64,000 bases of DNA, taken from Dryomyza anilis. Taxonomy: Eukaryota > Arthropoda > Insecta > Diptera > Dryomyzidae. Numbering within the stretch: the first letter of the stretch is position 1; each line of letters begins with the position of its first letter. Under the pieces are notes generated by a model. The model did not search any database. It was not told the origin of the DNA and saw nothing but the letters and a program-made list of their open reading frames with translations. Positions 24,014-35,775 of this stretch are shown one piece after another. The translations under genes and the position numbers were made by a program. The stretch lies in contig OX638132.1 in NCBI GenBank assembly GCA_951804985.1, positions 44,430,791 to 44,494,790 of the forward strand. The letters are read 5' to 3'.

Positions 24014-25850
24014 TAACACTACACAACAGCCATTCAATACTTTTTTCGTATTATGAAAAATGACTCCCTGATTCCGAAGATATGGTTTAAAAATGTTTCT
24101 TTGGATATGTTTACAAAATATCGACCAATAACTTTTGAACCGAGTTATCAAAAAGGGGGTACAAATATTTTAAATATCTCACGTTCCAAATATCTATCAA
24201 TACGTCTTACAACATTTTTGAATTAATTTACTAGTTTAATAGAAATCGATAGAAGAACTTGAAAAAAGGTATTTTTTAGACAAAAAATTAACTAAAAAAG
24301 CATTTAAAAAATTGGAAAAATCGAGAAAGTAGGATGATACACAGCTTGTAATATTTCAAAATTAGTTTACACTCTTTCGAAGAAAGACAATAATGTATGG
24401 GTAACATTTGTAGATAAAATAAATTATGTGAAAGCATTATAATTGATTGCTATATAAATAGGCATTAAATAAAAAAAAATAATATGTGGGCGAATCACGC
24501 CCATTTTTTAATTTTTTAAAATTTTAAATAAATGATCGAAGACAAATATCTTAAACTGCATATTAATTATGAAAACGAATAGAATTTGAACACTATTTGT
24601 ATATAGGTTACTTATTTTCCATATTTTCAATGTCTTCAACAAAAAAAAAATATTTTACTAAAAAAAAAAAAGTAACATAAAAATTTTAATCATATTTTAA
24701 CAAAAATGAACTAATAAAAAATAATTTTATAAATCAAGTGATGATGGCGAGACAATTTAAAATCTTAGGGCTATAATAAAATAAACATATCGACGATCCT
24801 TACGAAAACTATTATATATTTTTACGCTTACGAAAATATATATGTTATTTTTTAAGGATCAAATAAAAGTATGTTATTGTTTTTGATGAGAAAAATAAAA
24901 ATATTGTTCTGTTTTGCCAGGAACTCTATTATGTTTTTGATTTTTCCGAGAATATACACATGTATATCTGTGTGTCTACGAATATTAAAATGATTCAATG
25001 GGATCTTCATATAAAATCTGTACATATTACAGCATTGTAATAAATATATGTAATCGTTTAATAAAGACCACAGACCATTGGAAACTTAAATCAGACCTAA
25101 AATTAAACCTAAATTTAATGTAACAGTATAAATTTCTTAGGAGGCAATAACACTGAGCGGCACTAAAATTTGAACTCCATTTTTTTTTTTGATTTACAGG
25201 TTCTCTACGGTCAGTGGAACAAAAATGTTGTATGCGTTAGGCGCTATTGGGTCCTAAAGGGTTCAAAGGATAACCAATATTGTTCGTTATTTTGTAGCGA
25301 AATGGTTCCTACTTCGTTTTTGATGTCTAAAGAGCGATTATAGGGAACTTACTAAGGATGATTTTAAGTTTGTATCTTAAAGATTAACCACTATTTGTAA
25401 TGATTTTCTTTTAACAATTTCGTTAAGGAGTTATAACCAGTAGAAGAAGTCAGAAAACTATCATAATGTCTTTGGGGAAAATATTCGTCATTAAAATTGA
25501 GCTAAAGCCCCAAAAAACTAAATTCTCCAACACGTACTATTTCTGAAATATAAGCCTACGAATAACGAATAATAGTTCTTTCTTCAATTTTCAATAAAGT
25601 CTTAGAAATATATTATTATAATTATTTTAGTGCAGTGAAAATTGCATCAATTTTTAGTTATAATTGTGACGCTGATTCCGAAAATGGCATCGGTTTTTTA
25701 TTATTAGCTCTAGTTTTTGAGATATAGCCCATTTTTATATTCTCATAGTTTTGCTCTTGTAACTTTTTTTATATTCTAACCAATGACAATAATGTAAATA
25801 TCTTTTCTGCATTAGACACGGAGAACCTTGCGCTAAAATACAAAATTTTA
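24014..25850. other. AT-rich intron with repeat fragments
   Basis: No gene is seen. 24070-24200 ('caataacttttgaaccgag') recurs inverted at about 35860-35935. 24260-24510 resembles 120-330. 24520-24800 is an internal fragment of hAT element A (compare 7735-8000). Nothing is recognised in 24800-25850. Confidence 0.5.
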
Positions 25851-26926
25851 CTTTACGTGAAAAAAATAAACTATCGTTTTTAGTTGTTTTTCAACAGTTT
25901 TCCAACTGTTCAAAAGGGTTTTTCAACTGTTAAAAAGGGTTATAACGACAGTAGAAGTGTCGTTTAGCATATATGTCATATATACATTTATTTATTTAAC
26001 CGTTTTAACCGTCATATTTTTGAAAATTTAAAAATGCCTACTTTTATTTTATTTTTTTAAACAAAAGGAAGGTAATATTAGTTAGATTTATTTATTTTTA
26101 TTTATATACAACGTTTTTTAATACGATTTTTACCATACATAATGTTCAATCCATTTTTAATGCACTTCGAATTTTAAAACCGAACGAATCACAATGTTTT
26201 TTTTTTTCAAAAACACACTAAATTTAAAAAAAATAATATATGACAGTTAATGGGAAAAGAAAGACATAAATCTTGTCATCTATGGCTAGTAAGAGATTAT
26301 GACTAGCCATTTGTAGTCTCCACGAATCATCATGCAAGCTTGTCATATGCTAAGTCATGGGAGATGGCTGATGCAGACCCCGTGTAATGGTACACTGTGG
26401 CGTCGACCTTCCAAAAGTGGGGCAAAAACCCATTTATGATTTTATTTAAATTCGAAAATAGAGAGCGGGCTTCATTAGAATTGTAATGCTACCCAGGATC
26501 CACGAAGAGAAAACCCTATTTTCGAAAAAAAAAAAATGTTTGAATGCTCAAATGGAGTTGATTATGTCAGCTATCGATTTCTGCAAACAGGCGTACTTCG
26601 AGAAACGAAGAAAAGAACAATGCGGTTTATGCGAACTACCGGAGTAGTCTGGGTTCCCGGGCACGAGACGAATTCCGGACGTGAGGAAAATTGATGCACT
26701 GCGACCAAGTTGCTGGTGTTTATGATAGCCAGACGACAGGCGTAGCTTGGTGTGCTTGGTTATGATAGTGACCGCCCTTGATTCCTGTCCGAAACCTCAC
26801 ACATGGTGATTTTGAGGTATGTTGTTGAGTTTGTACTTCCGACCGTATAATGCACACCACATTAGGGAAGCTCTGCTCCCGACATCGAAAATATATCTCG
26901 GCTCTCCGATAGTATTTAAGAAAAAC
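25851..26926. other. Repeat fragments and a possible LINE RNase H scrap
   Basis: 25900-25985 is an inverted fragment of repeat F (compare 15915-15985). 26640-26720 reads 'VWVPGHETNSGREEN' on the plus strand, like the last RNase H motif of an I/LOA-type LINE, but it is too short to place. The more GC-rich 26280-26900 probably belongs to a decayed LINE. Nothing else is recognised. Confidence 0.35.
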
Positions 26927-27090
26927 CAGGGGTAGAAACCGGAACTATAAAAAGAACGTTTGGCAATCGTTCCGAAATTGTTCCGTTCCGGAACGAACGA
27001 AAAGCAAAAGTTCCGAGCGCAAACGTTTTAGTCGGAACTTTTGCATACAAAAACGTTTGAATCGTTCCTATCGCCATAGGCACACAACCT

Positions 27091-27655
27091 GGTGCGTCAT
27101 TGTATCTTTTTCGGGTGAATCGCTTCCTGTGGGCCTAGATACGGATCCTGGTGCGTCATTGGAACTTTTTCGGATGAACCGTTTCCTGTGGACCTAGATA
27201 CACAACCTGGTACGTCATTGGAACTTTTTCGGGTGAATCGCTTCCTGTGGGCCTAGATACGGATCCTGGTGCGTCATTGGAACTTTTTCGGATGAATCGC
27301 TTCCTGTGGGCCTAGATACACAACATGGAGCGCCATTAGGACTTTTTCGGGTGAATCGTTTCCTGTGGGCCTAGATAAGCATCCTGGTTCGTCATTGGAA
27401 CTTTTTCGGGTGAATCACTTCCTGTGGGCCTAGATACGGATCCTGGTGCGTCATTGGATCTTTTTCGGGTGAATCGCTTCCTGTGGGCCTAGATACGGAT
27501 CCTGGTGCGTCATTGGAACTTTTTCGGGGAATCGCTTCCTGTGGGCCTAGATACGGATCCTGGTGCGTCATTGGAACTTCTTTGGGTAAATCTCTTACTC
27601 TGGGCCTAGATACGGATCCTGGTGCATCATTGGAACTTTTTAGGGTGAATCGCCC
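27091..27655 (+). repeat. 59-bp tandem array, left half
   Basis: Units start 'ggtgcgtcattgg' at 27091, 27150, 27209, 27268, 27327, 27386, 27445, 27504, 27562 and 27621. Spacing is 59 bases except for one 58-base unit that lost a base. Units vary by a few substitutions, notably 'acggatcct' against 'acacaacct' at the unit junction. Confidence 0.95.
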
Positions 27656-28085
27656 GAAAAAGTTCCAATGATGCACCTGGATGCGTATCTAGGCCCACAG
27701 GAAGAGATTCACCCAAATAAGTTCCAATGACGCATCAGATTGTGTATCTAGGCCCACAGGAACAGATTTACCCAAAAAAGTTCCAATGTCGCACATGGTT
27801 GCGTAACTAGGCCCACAGGAAGAGATTCACCCGAAAAAGTTCCAATGACGCATCTGGATGCGTATCTAGGCCCACAGGAAGAGATTCACCCAAAAAAGTT
27901 CCAATGACGCACATGGTTGCGTAACTAGGCCCACAGGAAGAGATTCACCCAAAAAAGTTCCAATGACGCACCAAGATCCGTATCTAGGCCCACAGGAAGC
28001 GATTCACCCGAAAAAGATCCAATGACGCACCTGGATGCGTATCTAGGCCCACAGGAAGCGATTTTCTCAAAAAAGTTCCAACGAC
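27655..28085 (-). repeat. 59-bp tandem array, right half (inverted)
   Basis: The same unit in the opposite orientation, recognised by 'aagttccaatgacgcac' recurring about every 59 bases from 27660 to 28085, roughly eight copies. The turn-round point at about 27650-27662 has almost no spacer. A fold-back could therefore form a very long hairpin. Confidence 0.93.
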
Positions 28086-28719
28086 GCACCTAGATGTGAA
28101 AACATACCCATTGGAACTTTTAAACGGAACGAATCAATCGTTCTTCATCGGAACGATTGTAACGTTTTTTGTGTGCAAAAGTTCCGAGCGGAACTTTTGA
28201 GCCGGAACTTTTGAGCAAAAGTCCCAATTGAAACGTTTGCGCTCGGAACTTTTGCTTTTCGTTCGTTCCGTTCCCAACCACTGAGAAAAACACGTTCAAT
28301 TGAAATTTGTTGTTTTTAAATTTTAAAGAATTTTTTCGTTTTCGTTGAAATTTGAAATATGTAACAGTTTGAAAAAAACACAACAATTAAAACTTTTGAT
28401 TTTTTTCAAAATAAAGTAACAATTCGTCGTTGAGTCTAAAAAAGTAGTTATGTGTTTTTTCTGATTTTTTATTGGATAATTAAAACGTATAACCAATTCT
28501 TCATCTTTCCACAAAAAATTAATTTTAAAGTCTCTATTGGTCTAGAAGTTAGAAAAGTAGCTATGTGAAAAAGTACTTGTAATGCCGATACAAAAATAGT
28601 TATGTGTTCGCTTTCACATCTGATATTTTGTTAATTCAAAAGCAGTTATGTGTTCTATAAATGGATATGCAGAGTGTACTGCTATACCCAAAGCTTCTTG
28701 TATCTGAACAATATTATAA

Positions 28720-29230
28720 AACGAAACTAGCAGTGCATCTACATAAAAAATACAAAAGTTAAACATTATTCATCTGGCATGAAGGCGATGTCGGAGTTAC
28801 AGCTAATGATATAACAAGCTACATTATACACTTCATCAAAGAATATTCAAGTACATGGATGTGCATATCAAAATGAAAACAAAGTTCTGTGCAGTAGTTT
28901 TTTAAATATATCTGTGGAAATGAACATAGAAATTGAACAATTCATACTAGAAAAAGAACACAACATAATGGATGTTGATATCGTTCATTCATTCTACCAT
29001 AGAAAAACAATTCAATCCACATATTTATTGTTGGACTGACGACATAAGTCATATGAGACAGGCAAGGTCATCCAAACATTATATAATATATAATTTAGAT
29101 TATAAATTGTTTAAAAGTTATGAAAATGTTCCTGGTAATTTTTCTACAATAAGGACAAGTATACGATCTGAGGACAGTTAATAACATATGTGGTCTTCTA
29201 TATACTAATGGCGAAGTCAAATTAATGTTT
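28720..29230 (+). pseudogene. Decayed transposase-like gene of an unnamed insect family
   Basis: Plus-strand pieces in changing frames: 'FIWHEGDVGVTANDI' (about 28768), 'CAYQNENKVLCSSF' (about 28860), 'LEKEHNIMDVDIVHSF' (about 28945), 'MRQARSSKHYI' (about 29053) and 'YENVPGNFSTIRTSIRSED' (about 29118). The order WHEG / C-YQN-N / HxxMDxDxVHS / SIR-G resembles a repetitive gene family I have seen in many insect genomes, which looks like a DDE-type transposase. I cannot give its name with confidence. At least two frameshifts and several stops make it a pseudogene. Confidence 0.5.
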
Positions 29231-29739
29231 CTGCATACATATAATTAGTCTATACTACCTCAGAGGAGGGTTTATATAATATTATATTTGTGTACTAAAG
29301 CTCTTGTAAAATATATGCTAAATTCGGAATAGAGGGATTTGTGACATTTACAATTTTCCTGTTAATTTTGGTGTTATATGAGGTGAATTTACAAAAGTGA
29401 TCGGACCAAAGATCGTAACGGACTCCTTATAATAATGTTCAATACCAGACAGTGTAGATATAAAAGTAATCTAAGTTCTGACGCTCACCGGTGCCGAAGC
29501 GGTATTAAGTGCAAGAAGGATACACGAAAATCAATAAATGCTTCGCATAATTCAAGAAAATGATGGAGCTGCAATTATTAATAAATATTCTTCATCTGAC
29601 AAAATTCTACATGTGAGAAAGTGTCTATTGTCGGGGATGATATTTTTGTGGATATGGCTATCGAATTCATATATAATAAATACTCTGAATTTCCATTCTT
29701 TCTTTTGTTTGTTTTAAACTGATGACCAAAGTGAATATA

Positions 29740-29970
29740 ACCTTTTATAACCTTTTGTGCGTGTTATATTTGTACTCAAAGTGGTGGGACCTACAGTTTA
29801 ATGCCGAATCCGAACGCCGGGTGAGAGCTTCTCATAGGCAATGTTTTACTTGCCGTAGTGCGGTATAAAAAAATGTTTCTATGAAAATATGTTGTTAGCC
29901 GCAGTCCAGGCTTGAACCTGGGATCTTTCGGCTCGCAGTCCAACGCACTAACATTGAGCTATCGACGTTG
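29740..29970 (-). repeat. tRNA-derived SINE
   Basis: On the minus strand, 29965-29893 looks like a tRNA. It has an A-box-like 'ATAGCTCAATG', an anticodon-arm-like 'GTTGGACTGCGAGCC', and a B box 'AGGTTCAAGCCTGG' inside a 5-bp stem with a 6-base loop. A body follows with 'AGCTCTCACCCGGCGTTCGG' and 'AACTGTAGGTCCC', a phrase common downstream of the tRNA head in dipteran SINEs. The loop is one base short and the anticodon stem is poor, so this is a SINE or tRNA pseudogene, not a working tRNA. Confidence 0.6.
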
Positions 29971-30234
29971 CGATACCATGATTTAGAAGCATGAATTGTG
30001 CCCATGTGATAATGGTAATTTCAGATACCATTTTAATGTATATGACTACTAGATAACTTATTTGAATACTGTAAAAAAATAGTTATATTTATTGTTTGAA
30101 AAATATTTAATTTGAAATGCTGAAACAATTTTTTCACGGAATATTCAAAAATTACATAAAGAAAATTATAAAAATTTAACATTTTCGAAAAATTACACTG
30201 GGCCAAAATAATCATGCACATAACTACTTTTTTT

Positions 30235-30950
30235 CGTATAAGCATATTTCTGTTTTCGTCAGAGATTAAAAAAATCCGTATGCAACACGTACCGTATGTC
30301 AAGAAAACACAAATAATATCTAGCAGGGTAACATTTTTCTTTGCGAACACAAACTCAAAATCTACAAGCGAACTCTAGAAGAAAGAAGTGAATACAACAA
30401 TAACGCATTACGATGCGTATACACTCACTTTCTCAACGACAACTCTTCGTTACTTCCTGTATCATTGCATGGCAACAAACAGACGCATGACAACAGACAG
30501 ACGCTTGATTCTAGTAGAGCCAGCCAGTTGTCAACAACAACGAGTTTTCTTTGTGTTACAAAACATTCCAGCCCAAAATTCTATCAAAAGCTGCTTTATT
30601 GTCAATTTTGTTGTTGTTGCACTTTCTAATGAATCAGTGGATTTGTGAAAATAAAAACAAACACAAAAAGCAATATCTTTTTGAAGCGAGTTTTGAAGCT
30701 ATTTACCGCTTCAATTTTTTTGTTGTTGCACTTTCAAATGAATCAGCGGATTTGTGAAAATAAAAACAAACACAAAAATCTTTTTGAAGCGAGTTTTGAA
30801 GCTATATACTGATTCAAAAGTGCTTCACAGACCTTATTTTTAATATGCTTATATTCTTTAGCCTTTAAAAAAAGAAAAATAAAACACACATCTTCATTAA
30901 TGTTCACGTCAAGAAAATATATACTTTTCATACCAGTCACTCCTTCTAAT
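30235..30950. repeat. Internal fragment of hAT element A
   Basis: Colinear with 8300-9150 of copy 1, including 'cgtatgtcaagaaaacacaaa', the 'acgcatgacaacagacag' repeat and 'ttgttgttgcactttc'. Within it a 100-bp block ('tttttgaagcgagttttgaag') is duplicated at 30680 and 30780. Neither terminal repeat is present. Confidence 0.75.
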
Positions 30951-31299
30951 ATGCACTAGGGTGGGGTATAAAAACATAAAATGGGATTTTTTTTAGTTAA
31001 CATCCAATTGTAATGTTTTATATGAATTTTTTCCTGACCTCAAAATTTATCTATAGATATATTCTATTTTTACGTCGTTTTCTTTAAAAAGGTGCAGGCT
31101 AATTTTTGAATATCACAGACTGTGAATCATTTCTCCTTTTAGATTTTTCCCAATTTTTTAAATCTTTGATTTAAAAATTTTTCGAAAAAAATTAGATTTT
31201 TCGAGTTGTTTTATCGAATTCTCTCAAAACAGAGACCCAATTTCAAAATGTTGGGAGAAATGTTTATTGGATTTTAAATTATCTTTTATTTAGTATCAT
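30951..31299. other. AT-rich stretch without a gene
   Basis: Nothing is recognised except a 'gggtggggtataaaaa' start. Confidence 0.35.
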
Positions 31300-31728
31300 A
31301 TTGGTTGGCAAAAATCCTCATTCCAAACCCTCCACGTGGGTGCCAACTAGAAATAACCTCCTCAGAGTTCTATCGTAGAATGGAGTTAGCTACGGTCAGG
31401 AAGAATGAATTTCAGTTAACGCCCATTAATCCTAACTTTCCCTTCCACCTCCACTATCCCCTGGGCTGGATTAAGGTACCCGTGCTGAGAATCTAACCTG
31501 GCAGTGGGGCCAGTTTAAAAACTTGAACTGTCGCTAGCGGAAGTATAGGATACCTGACGACCTCCGAACTTAGCTAGCCCCACCCGTATATAGCGGATAT
31601 CTGTGCGGATGGTACTGTACTTCTCCGCAACTCGTGGGACCTAAAAAAGAACGACAACAACAAACAAACGAAAAGACCGAAAGGCCTGGCCTAGTCTGGC
31701 AAACTGGTATCGCCCCATCTGACAACCC

Positions 31729-32485
31729 ATGATGACCGACGATGTTAGCACAGAAACGATGGTGAAAGCCCTTCCGTTCTTCGGTACCCTCCACATTGAC
31801 AGTGAGGAAGAGAAGTCAAACCCTCCCTCACAAGTCATCGCAGGCCCAGAGCGGACTCTGATGATAACGACACGACGGTCATCGCTGTACTTAGACGGGC
31901 GACGGACAAAAAAAACGTCGGAGATACAAATGGTCGTTCAGGTACCATAAGAACTGAGTGCTAGGGATCAGGCAAGCCTTACTGATCGAGATGGTGGTGA
32001 AAAGCCCCCGCACTCGTGCACCTGCGCCCCAGAAAAACCACCCCTACTCCCCCCTAAAAAGGTAAACAAGGGAAAGTCTTCGGGGAAAAAGGGAGGATGC
32101 TTCCAAATCGGGACTCAAATCCGACGAGGTTTTGGACAGCAAAATCTCAGTAGGGGAAAGGGCCGAAACCTCGGGGCTGTCAGCCAAGAGGCAAAGGTCA
32201 GAGGAAAAACGCAAGGAGAAAACCCCGAAACGGACTAAAAAGTCCACCAGTTTCGAGGCCACTCCAGAGAATCTAGAAGTAGCCATCATTGACGAATCGG
32301 ATCTTGATGGCATGCTCAATTTGGAAAGATGGCTGTTTGAAGAGAATGACAGGTATTCGGCGCAGTTGCTCGAGGAAAGAGACGGTATGCTGAAGTTCGG
32401 GCTTGGGTCAGTGATGGTGTGCACCGAGAAGGATGACGTTGAAAAGGTGCAAAAAGTCGTACCAGCTGCAGGCAGTGCAAATTAA
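31729..32485 (+). pseudogene. LINE ORF1 of the second LOA-type element
   Basis: Two open pieces (31729-31950, 32132-32485) in a GC-rich context. The first has an acidic/serine segment 'FFGTLHIDSEEEKS'. The second is lysine-rich ('KRQRSEEKRKEKTPKRTKK') and then has 'VAIIDESDLDGML', the start of the conserved ORF1p C-terminal domain of LOA-group elements. ORF1p binds element RNA in this group. The domain is cut short at 32485, and the endonuclease begins almost at once. Confidence 0.65.
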
Positions 32486-33290
32486 TTTGTATCACTGCAA
32501 AGTCGCAACAGATAACCTTACTTTTAACTGAAAAAAAAATAATAGTCTTAGTTCAAGAACCCTGGATAGGACCAGGTTCAAAGGCTAAGATCGAAACAAT
32601 ACAACCTGTTTCACTCTTAAAATGGAAGTAAGATAAGATGCTGTATTCCAGCTAGGAAAACACTAAATGCTTTTTTCCTACACAATTACAGTAATGATGA
32701 CACGGTGGCAATACAAGTTGAAAACAATGAGAAAACGATAATTCTCAGTTCAGTCTATATGCCATATGACGAAGAAAACCCCTTTCCGAGAGCAGTCCGA
32801 GATCTTAAAGATTGTAAGAACACACCGAACCTGCCACTGGTGATCGGCTCACAGCCAGTGGGGTAGTAAGAATATCAACAAACGAGGTGAGTCAATCCTT
32901 AATTTTCTTATGTCCTCAGACTTTATCTTGTGCCCTCTAAAAACTCCTTTTGGGACCATTTTAGAATACTTTTCAACATTAACTTCAAAACTTAGTAAGC
33001 AAAAACCATTTAGGAATCCTGCAAAAACGAAATGGTCAAAATAATAATGGATATCGTAGAACGTGCCGCACACATGCAAACTTCTATTCCTGACAGTATG
33101 TCCATAGACTCCGCGGTAGACATGATCACCAATAAAATGAATCTGAATGTTTTGCCCAATCTCTCGCCTTTACAAAACTACCAAAAATTCTTGGTGGACT
33201 CAAAAAGCAGAGAACAGAGGTTAGAAATCTACATAACAAGTCCAGGAAAAATAAGCTTGAAATTGACTGGACCAATTATAGGTTAGAACT
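32470..33290 (+). pseudogene. LINE ORF2 endonuclease and linker, second LOA-type element
   Basis: Fragments in several frames: 'LVQEPWIGPGSKAK' (about 32550), 'VAIQVENNEKTIILSSVYMP' (about 32705), 'NLPLVIG' (about 32830), and linker pieces at 33032-33286. The 'QEPW' motif carries the catalytic glutamate of AP-type endonucleases. The part that would hold GDxN and SDH is mostly deleted after 32860. Confidence 0.6.
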
Positions 33291-33539
33291 AAATACCTAT
33301 ACAAAATCCAAAAGGGACGCTAAATTCAACTCAAGAAGAACATTCTGTGAAGAAATTGAAAAGACCAATGATGCAGCTAGACTACGTAGAATTCTATCCA
33401 AGGACCCTGTTATACCTAGCTACCTCAGACGACCAGACAATAAGTTCACTTCACAGGCTATAGAGAATCTGACGAGACGACCCCTACATACATCTCGGAG
33501 GCGATTCACAATAGATCCTTGACACAGATTCACTATGAA

Positions 33540-35220
33540 ATCGGCACCGATGAAGACAGTATGTTTACAGATAGAATGATAATAAGGTCTATTAAATCGT
33601 TCAAGCCCTACAAATCCGCAAGACCGGACGATATAGTACCAGCTATGTTGTAACATGCTCTTCCAGCAATTGGTACATGGCTAAAGACAATCTTCAAAAG
33701 TTGTCTTAGGTGGGGTACATACCGCTGAAATAGAAAGAAGTCGAGTGGTATTCATTCCCAAAACGGGAAAGACAACACATTCTACTGCAAAGGATTATAG
33801 GCCAACAAGCCTCACATCGTTTATGCAAAAAACGCTGGGGAGAATTCTTGACCAAAACATTAGACTAAAACTAAATGATAACCACCTATGTAGCTATCAA
33901 CACGCCTATCTTAAAAGCAAATTCATTGAAACAGCACTACACGAGGTAGTTACGACAATTGAAAGAACCTACACCAAAAGAACTTCACACCAATAGAATT
34001 TTTGGATATCGAATGAGCGTTTAACAACAGAAAAACGGAATCCATAAAAACCGCATTAGAGAAAGTTCAGGCAGAAACCAAGACAACACAATGGATCTAC
34101 AAAATGCTAAACAACAGAATAATTAATTCACAGTTGGGTATTAATAAAGCACGGAAAACAATAACTAGGGGTACACCGCAAGGAGGGGTTATATCCCCCC
34201 TTCTCTTCTAGTAGTTGACGAAATCCCTTAGGTCTTTACTGACGGGTCTAAGATAGAAATACGGAATTTTTTGCGACGCACTGCAAATTCACGAGTCACA
34301 TAGACTTCTCGACGACTGCAGTGTCTTTCAATCTGAAATATTCGCGATAGACAAAGCAACACAGACCATCCAAACAAAGAACATGGATCCATCGGAGATT
34401 ACAATCTTTGTCGATAGTCAGGCTGCATCCTAGCACTGGACAATGCGGTTATAAAATCGAACACAGTACTCAACTGTCGCCGATCACTCAACATACTAAG
34501 AAAAACCCATGCGATAACTATATTCTGGGGTCCCGAACATAGCAAAATAGAAGCGAACGAAAAAGTTGGGTATTAATAAAGCACGGAAAACAATAACTAG
34601 GGGTACACCGCAAGGTGGGGATATATCCCCCCTTCTCTTCTAGTAGTTGACGAAATCCTAGCAATACTAAGAAATAAATGAATAAAAGCAGTAGCATATG
34701 CAGACGATGTAGTAATTATGGTAAGCGGACAACATGGTCCGGTTATGGTGGGCAGGACAAAACGGTCTAGGAGTAAACGCCTCCAAGACTGAACTCTTCA
34801 CAAATTAAAGGAAAATTGGAGCCTTGATGGCTGCACACTCGCTCTATCTAGTGAAGCGAAATATCTCGGAATTATACTAGACAGTAAGCTTCGATGGAAA
34901 GGCAACACAGAAGAAAGAGTGAAAAAAGCACTATGCGCTTTCTATTCATACAAGAAAACTGTCGGTAAACGATGGGGCATCAGAGCAAATATAATCCCCT
35001 GGATGTACCCAGCGATCGTCAGACACATATTAACGTACGGTTCTATTGTATGGTGGGAAGCTGTAAAGAAGACTGCATTTCTAAGGGATATGCGAAAATT
35101 ACAAACACTGGCATGCACCATTATTACAGGCGCAATGAAACCTATCCTAAAAATAGGGATGTAGATCATGCTTAATCTTCCGCCAGTAAACGACTTCATA
35201 AGGAGTACAGCAGCAAAGAA
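33540..35220 (+). pseudogene. LINE reverse transcriptase and thumb, second LOA-type element
   Basis: Seen in order: 'IKSFKPYKSARPDDIVPAML' (about 33590), 'VVFIPKTGKTTHSTAKDYRP' (33742), 'FWISNERLTTE' in place of the FLDIEGAF core (about 34000), and 'RKTITRGTPQGGVISPLLF' (about 34150, again at 34580). Next come 'VAYADDVVIM' (about 34690), 'AKYLGIILDSKLRWKG' (about 34857) and thumb 'LTYGSIVWWEAV' (about 35035). The active site is retained as YADD. Between the two TPQGG copies lies a displaced RNase H piece. Confidence 0.8.
34227..34562 (+). pseudogene. Displaced RNase H segment
   Basis: Carries 'VFTDGSK' at the left, 'FVDSQAA' near 34412 and 'FWGPEHSKIEANEK' at the right, the three conserved RNase H regions. 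It sits in the middle of the RT domain. The left half recurs in its proper place at 35394-35555. Both copies share the same inner deletion (after 'aatacggaa') and the same stop, so the duplication came after the element had decayed. Confidence 0.8.
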
Positions 35221-35393
35221 CGCGATTCGACTTACAGAATCAGGAATCTGAAAGAAACTCTCATATGGACACACGTAGAACTCCCAAAAACAGACCATAT
35301 AACACCACAAATGAAAATAAATCCAAACTATTCCATCGTAATACTTAGTAGAGAACAATGCAGCGCTAACTCGCCATCAAGCAATAGCCACCT

Positions 35394-35775
35394 TCAGGTC
35401 TTTACTGACGGGTCTAAGATGGAAATACGGAATTTTTTGCGACGCACTGCAAATTCACGAGTCACATAGACTTCTCGACGACTGCAGTGTCTTTCAAACT
35501 GAAATATTCGCGATAGACAAAGCAACACAGACCATCCAAACAAAGAACATGAATCCATCGGAGATTACAATCCCCGCGCCCGACTACTGTAGGATTTGCA
35601 AAGAAATTCAGGAAGTAGAATCAATCGAACATCTACTATGCGACTGTCCAAATATCCAAACGTACATGGGTAGTAGAAGTCCCAATTTAAAATCTGCTAG
35701 GGTTCGTAAGAAAATCAGATTGGTTTCGAAGAAACTAACCCACAGTTGTCAACATAATATTGTTACCACATAGAT
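35394..35775 (+). pseudogene. LINE RNase H start and CCHC knuckle
   Basis: 'VFTDGSKMEIRNF' at about 35398 begins RNase H. The frame breaks and then jumps at about 35570 to the C-terminal knuckle 'CRICKEIQEVESIEHLLCDC', a Cys-X2-Cys...His-X3-Cys pattern standard for this ORF2 group. The middle and end of RNase H are missing here but survive at 34412-34562. Confidence 0.75.

Larger units (their letters stand above)
26927..28283. mobile_element. hAT-type fold-back element with opposed 59-bp arrays
   Basis: 1357 bp from CAGGGGTAGAAACCGGAAC to (complemented) CAGTGGTTGGGAACGGAAC, flanked by perfect AGAAAAAC (26919-26926 and 28284-28291). Inside the ends are inverted 'aaaagttccgagcg' blocks. The core is ten copies of a 59-bp unit in one orientation (27091-27655) followed by about eight in the other (27655-28085). 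The two halves can pair over several hundred bases. Frames at 27392-27676 and 27483-27671 only translate the unit. Confidence 0.93.
28438..30234 (+). mobile_element. Possible DNA transposon with iterated 'agtagttatgtg' ends
   Basis: The left edge has AAAAAAGTAGTTATGTG (28438-28454). The right edge has the complement (about 30216-30234). Variants of the same word repeat at about 28553, 28597 and 28628, a subterminal pattern typical of transposase-binding sites. Between them lie a decayed transposase-like gene (28720-29230) and a SINE (29740-29970). No target duplication could be fixed because the right flank is a fragment of hAT element A. The element call is an inference. Confidence 0.45.

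Noticed and set aside
27091..28085. CRISPR-like array
   Set aside because: Units are contiguous 59-mers without spacers, inverted halfway, inside an insect transposon with an 8-bp target duplication.
29893..29965. Functional tRNA gene on the minus strand
   Set aside because: The T loop is one base short and the anticodon stem is mismatched; a SINE body follows.
32044..32424. 126-codon minus-strand frame
   Set aside because: It is the antisense shadow of the LOA-type ORF1 on the plus strand.
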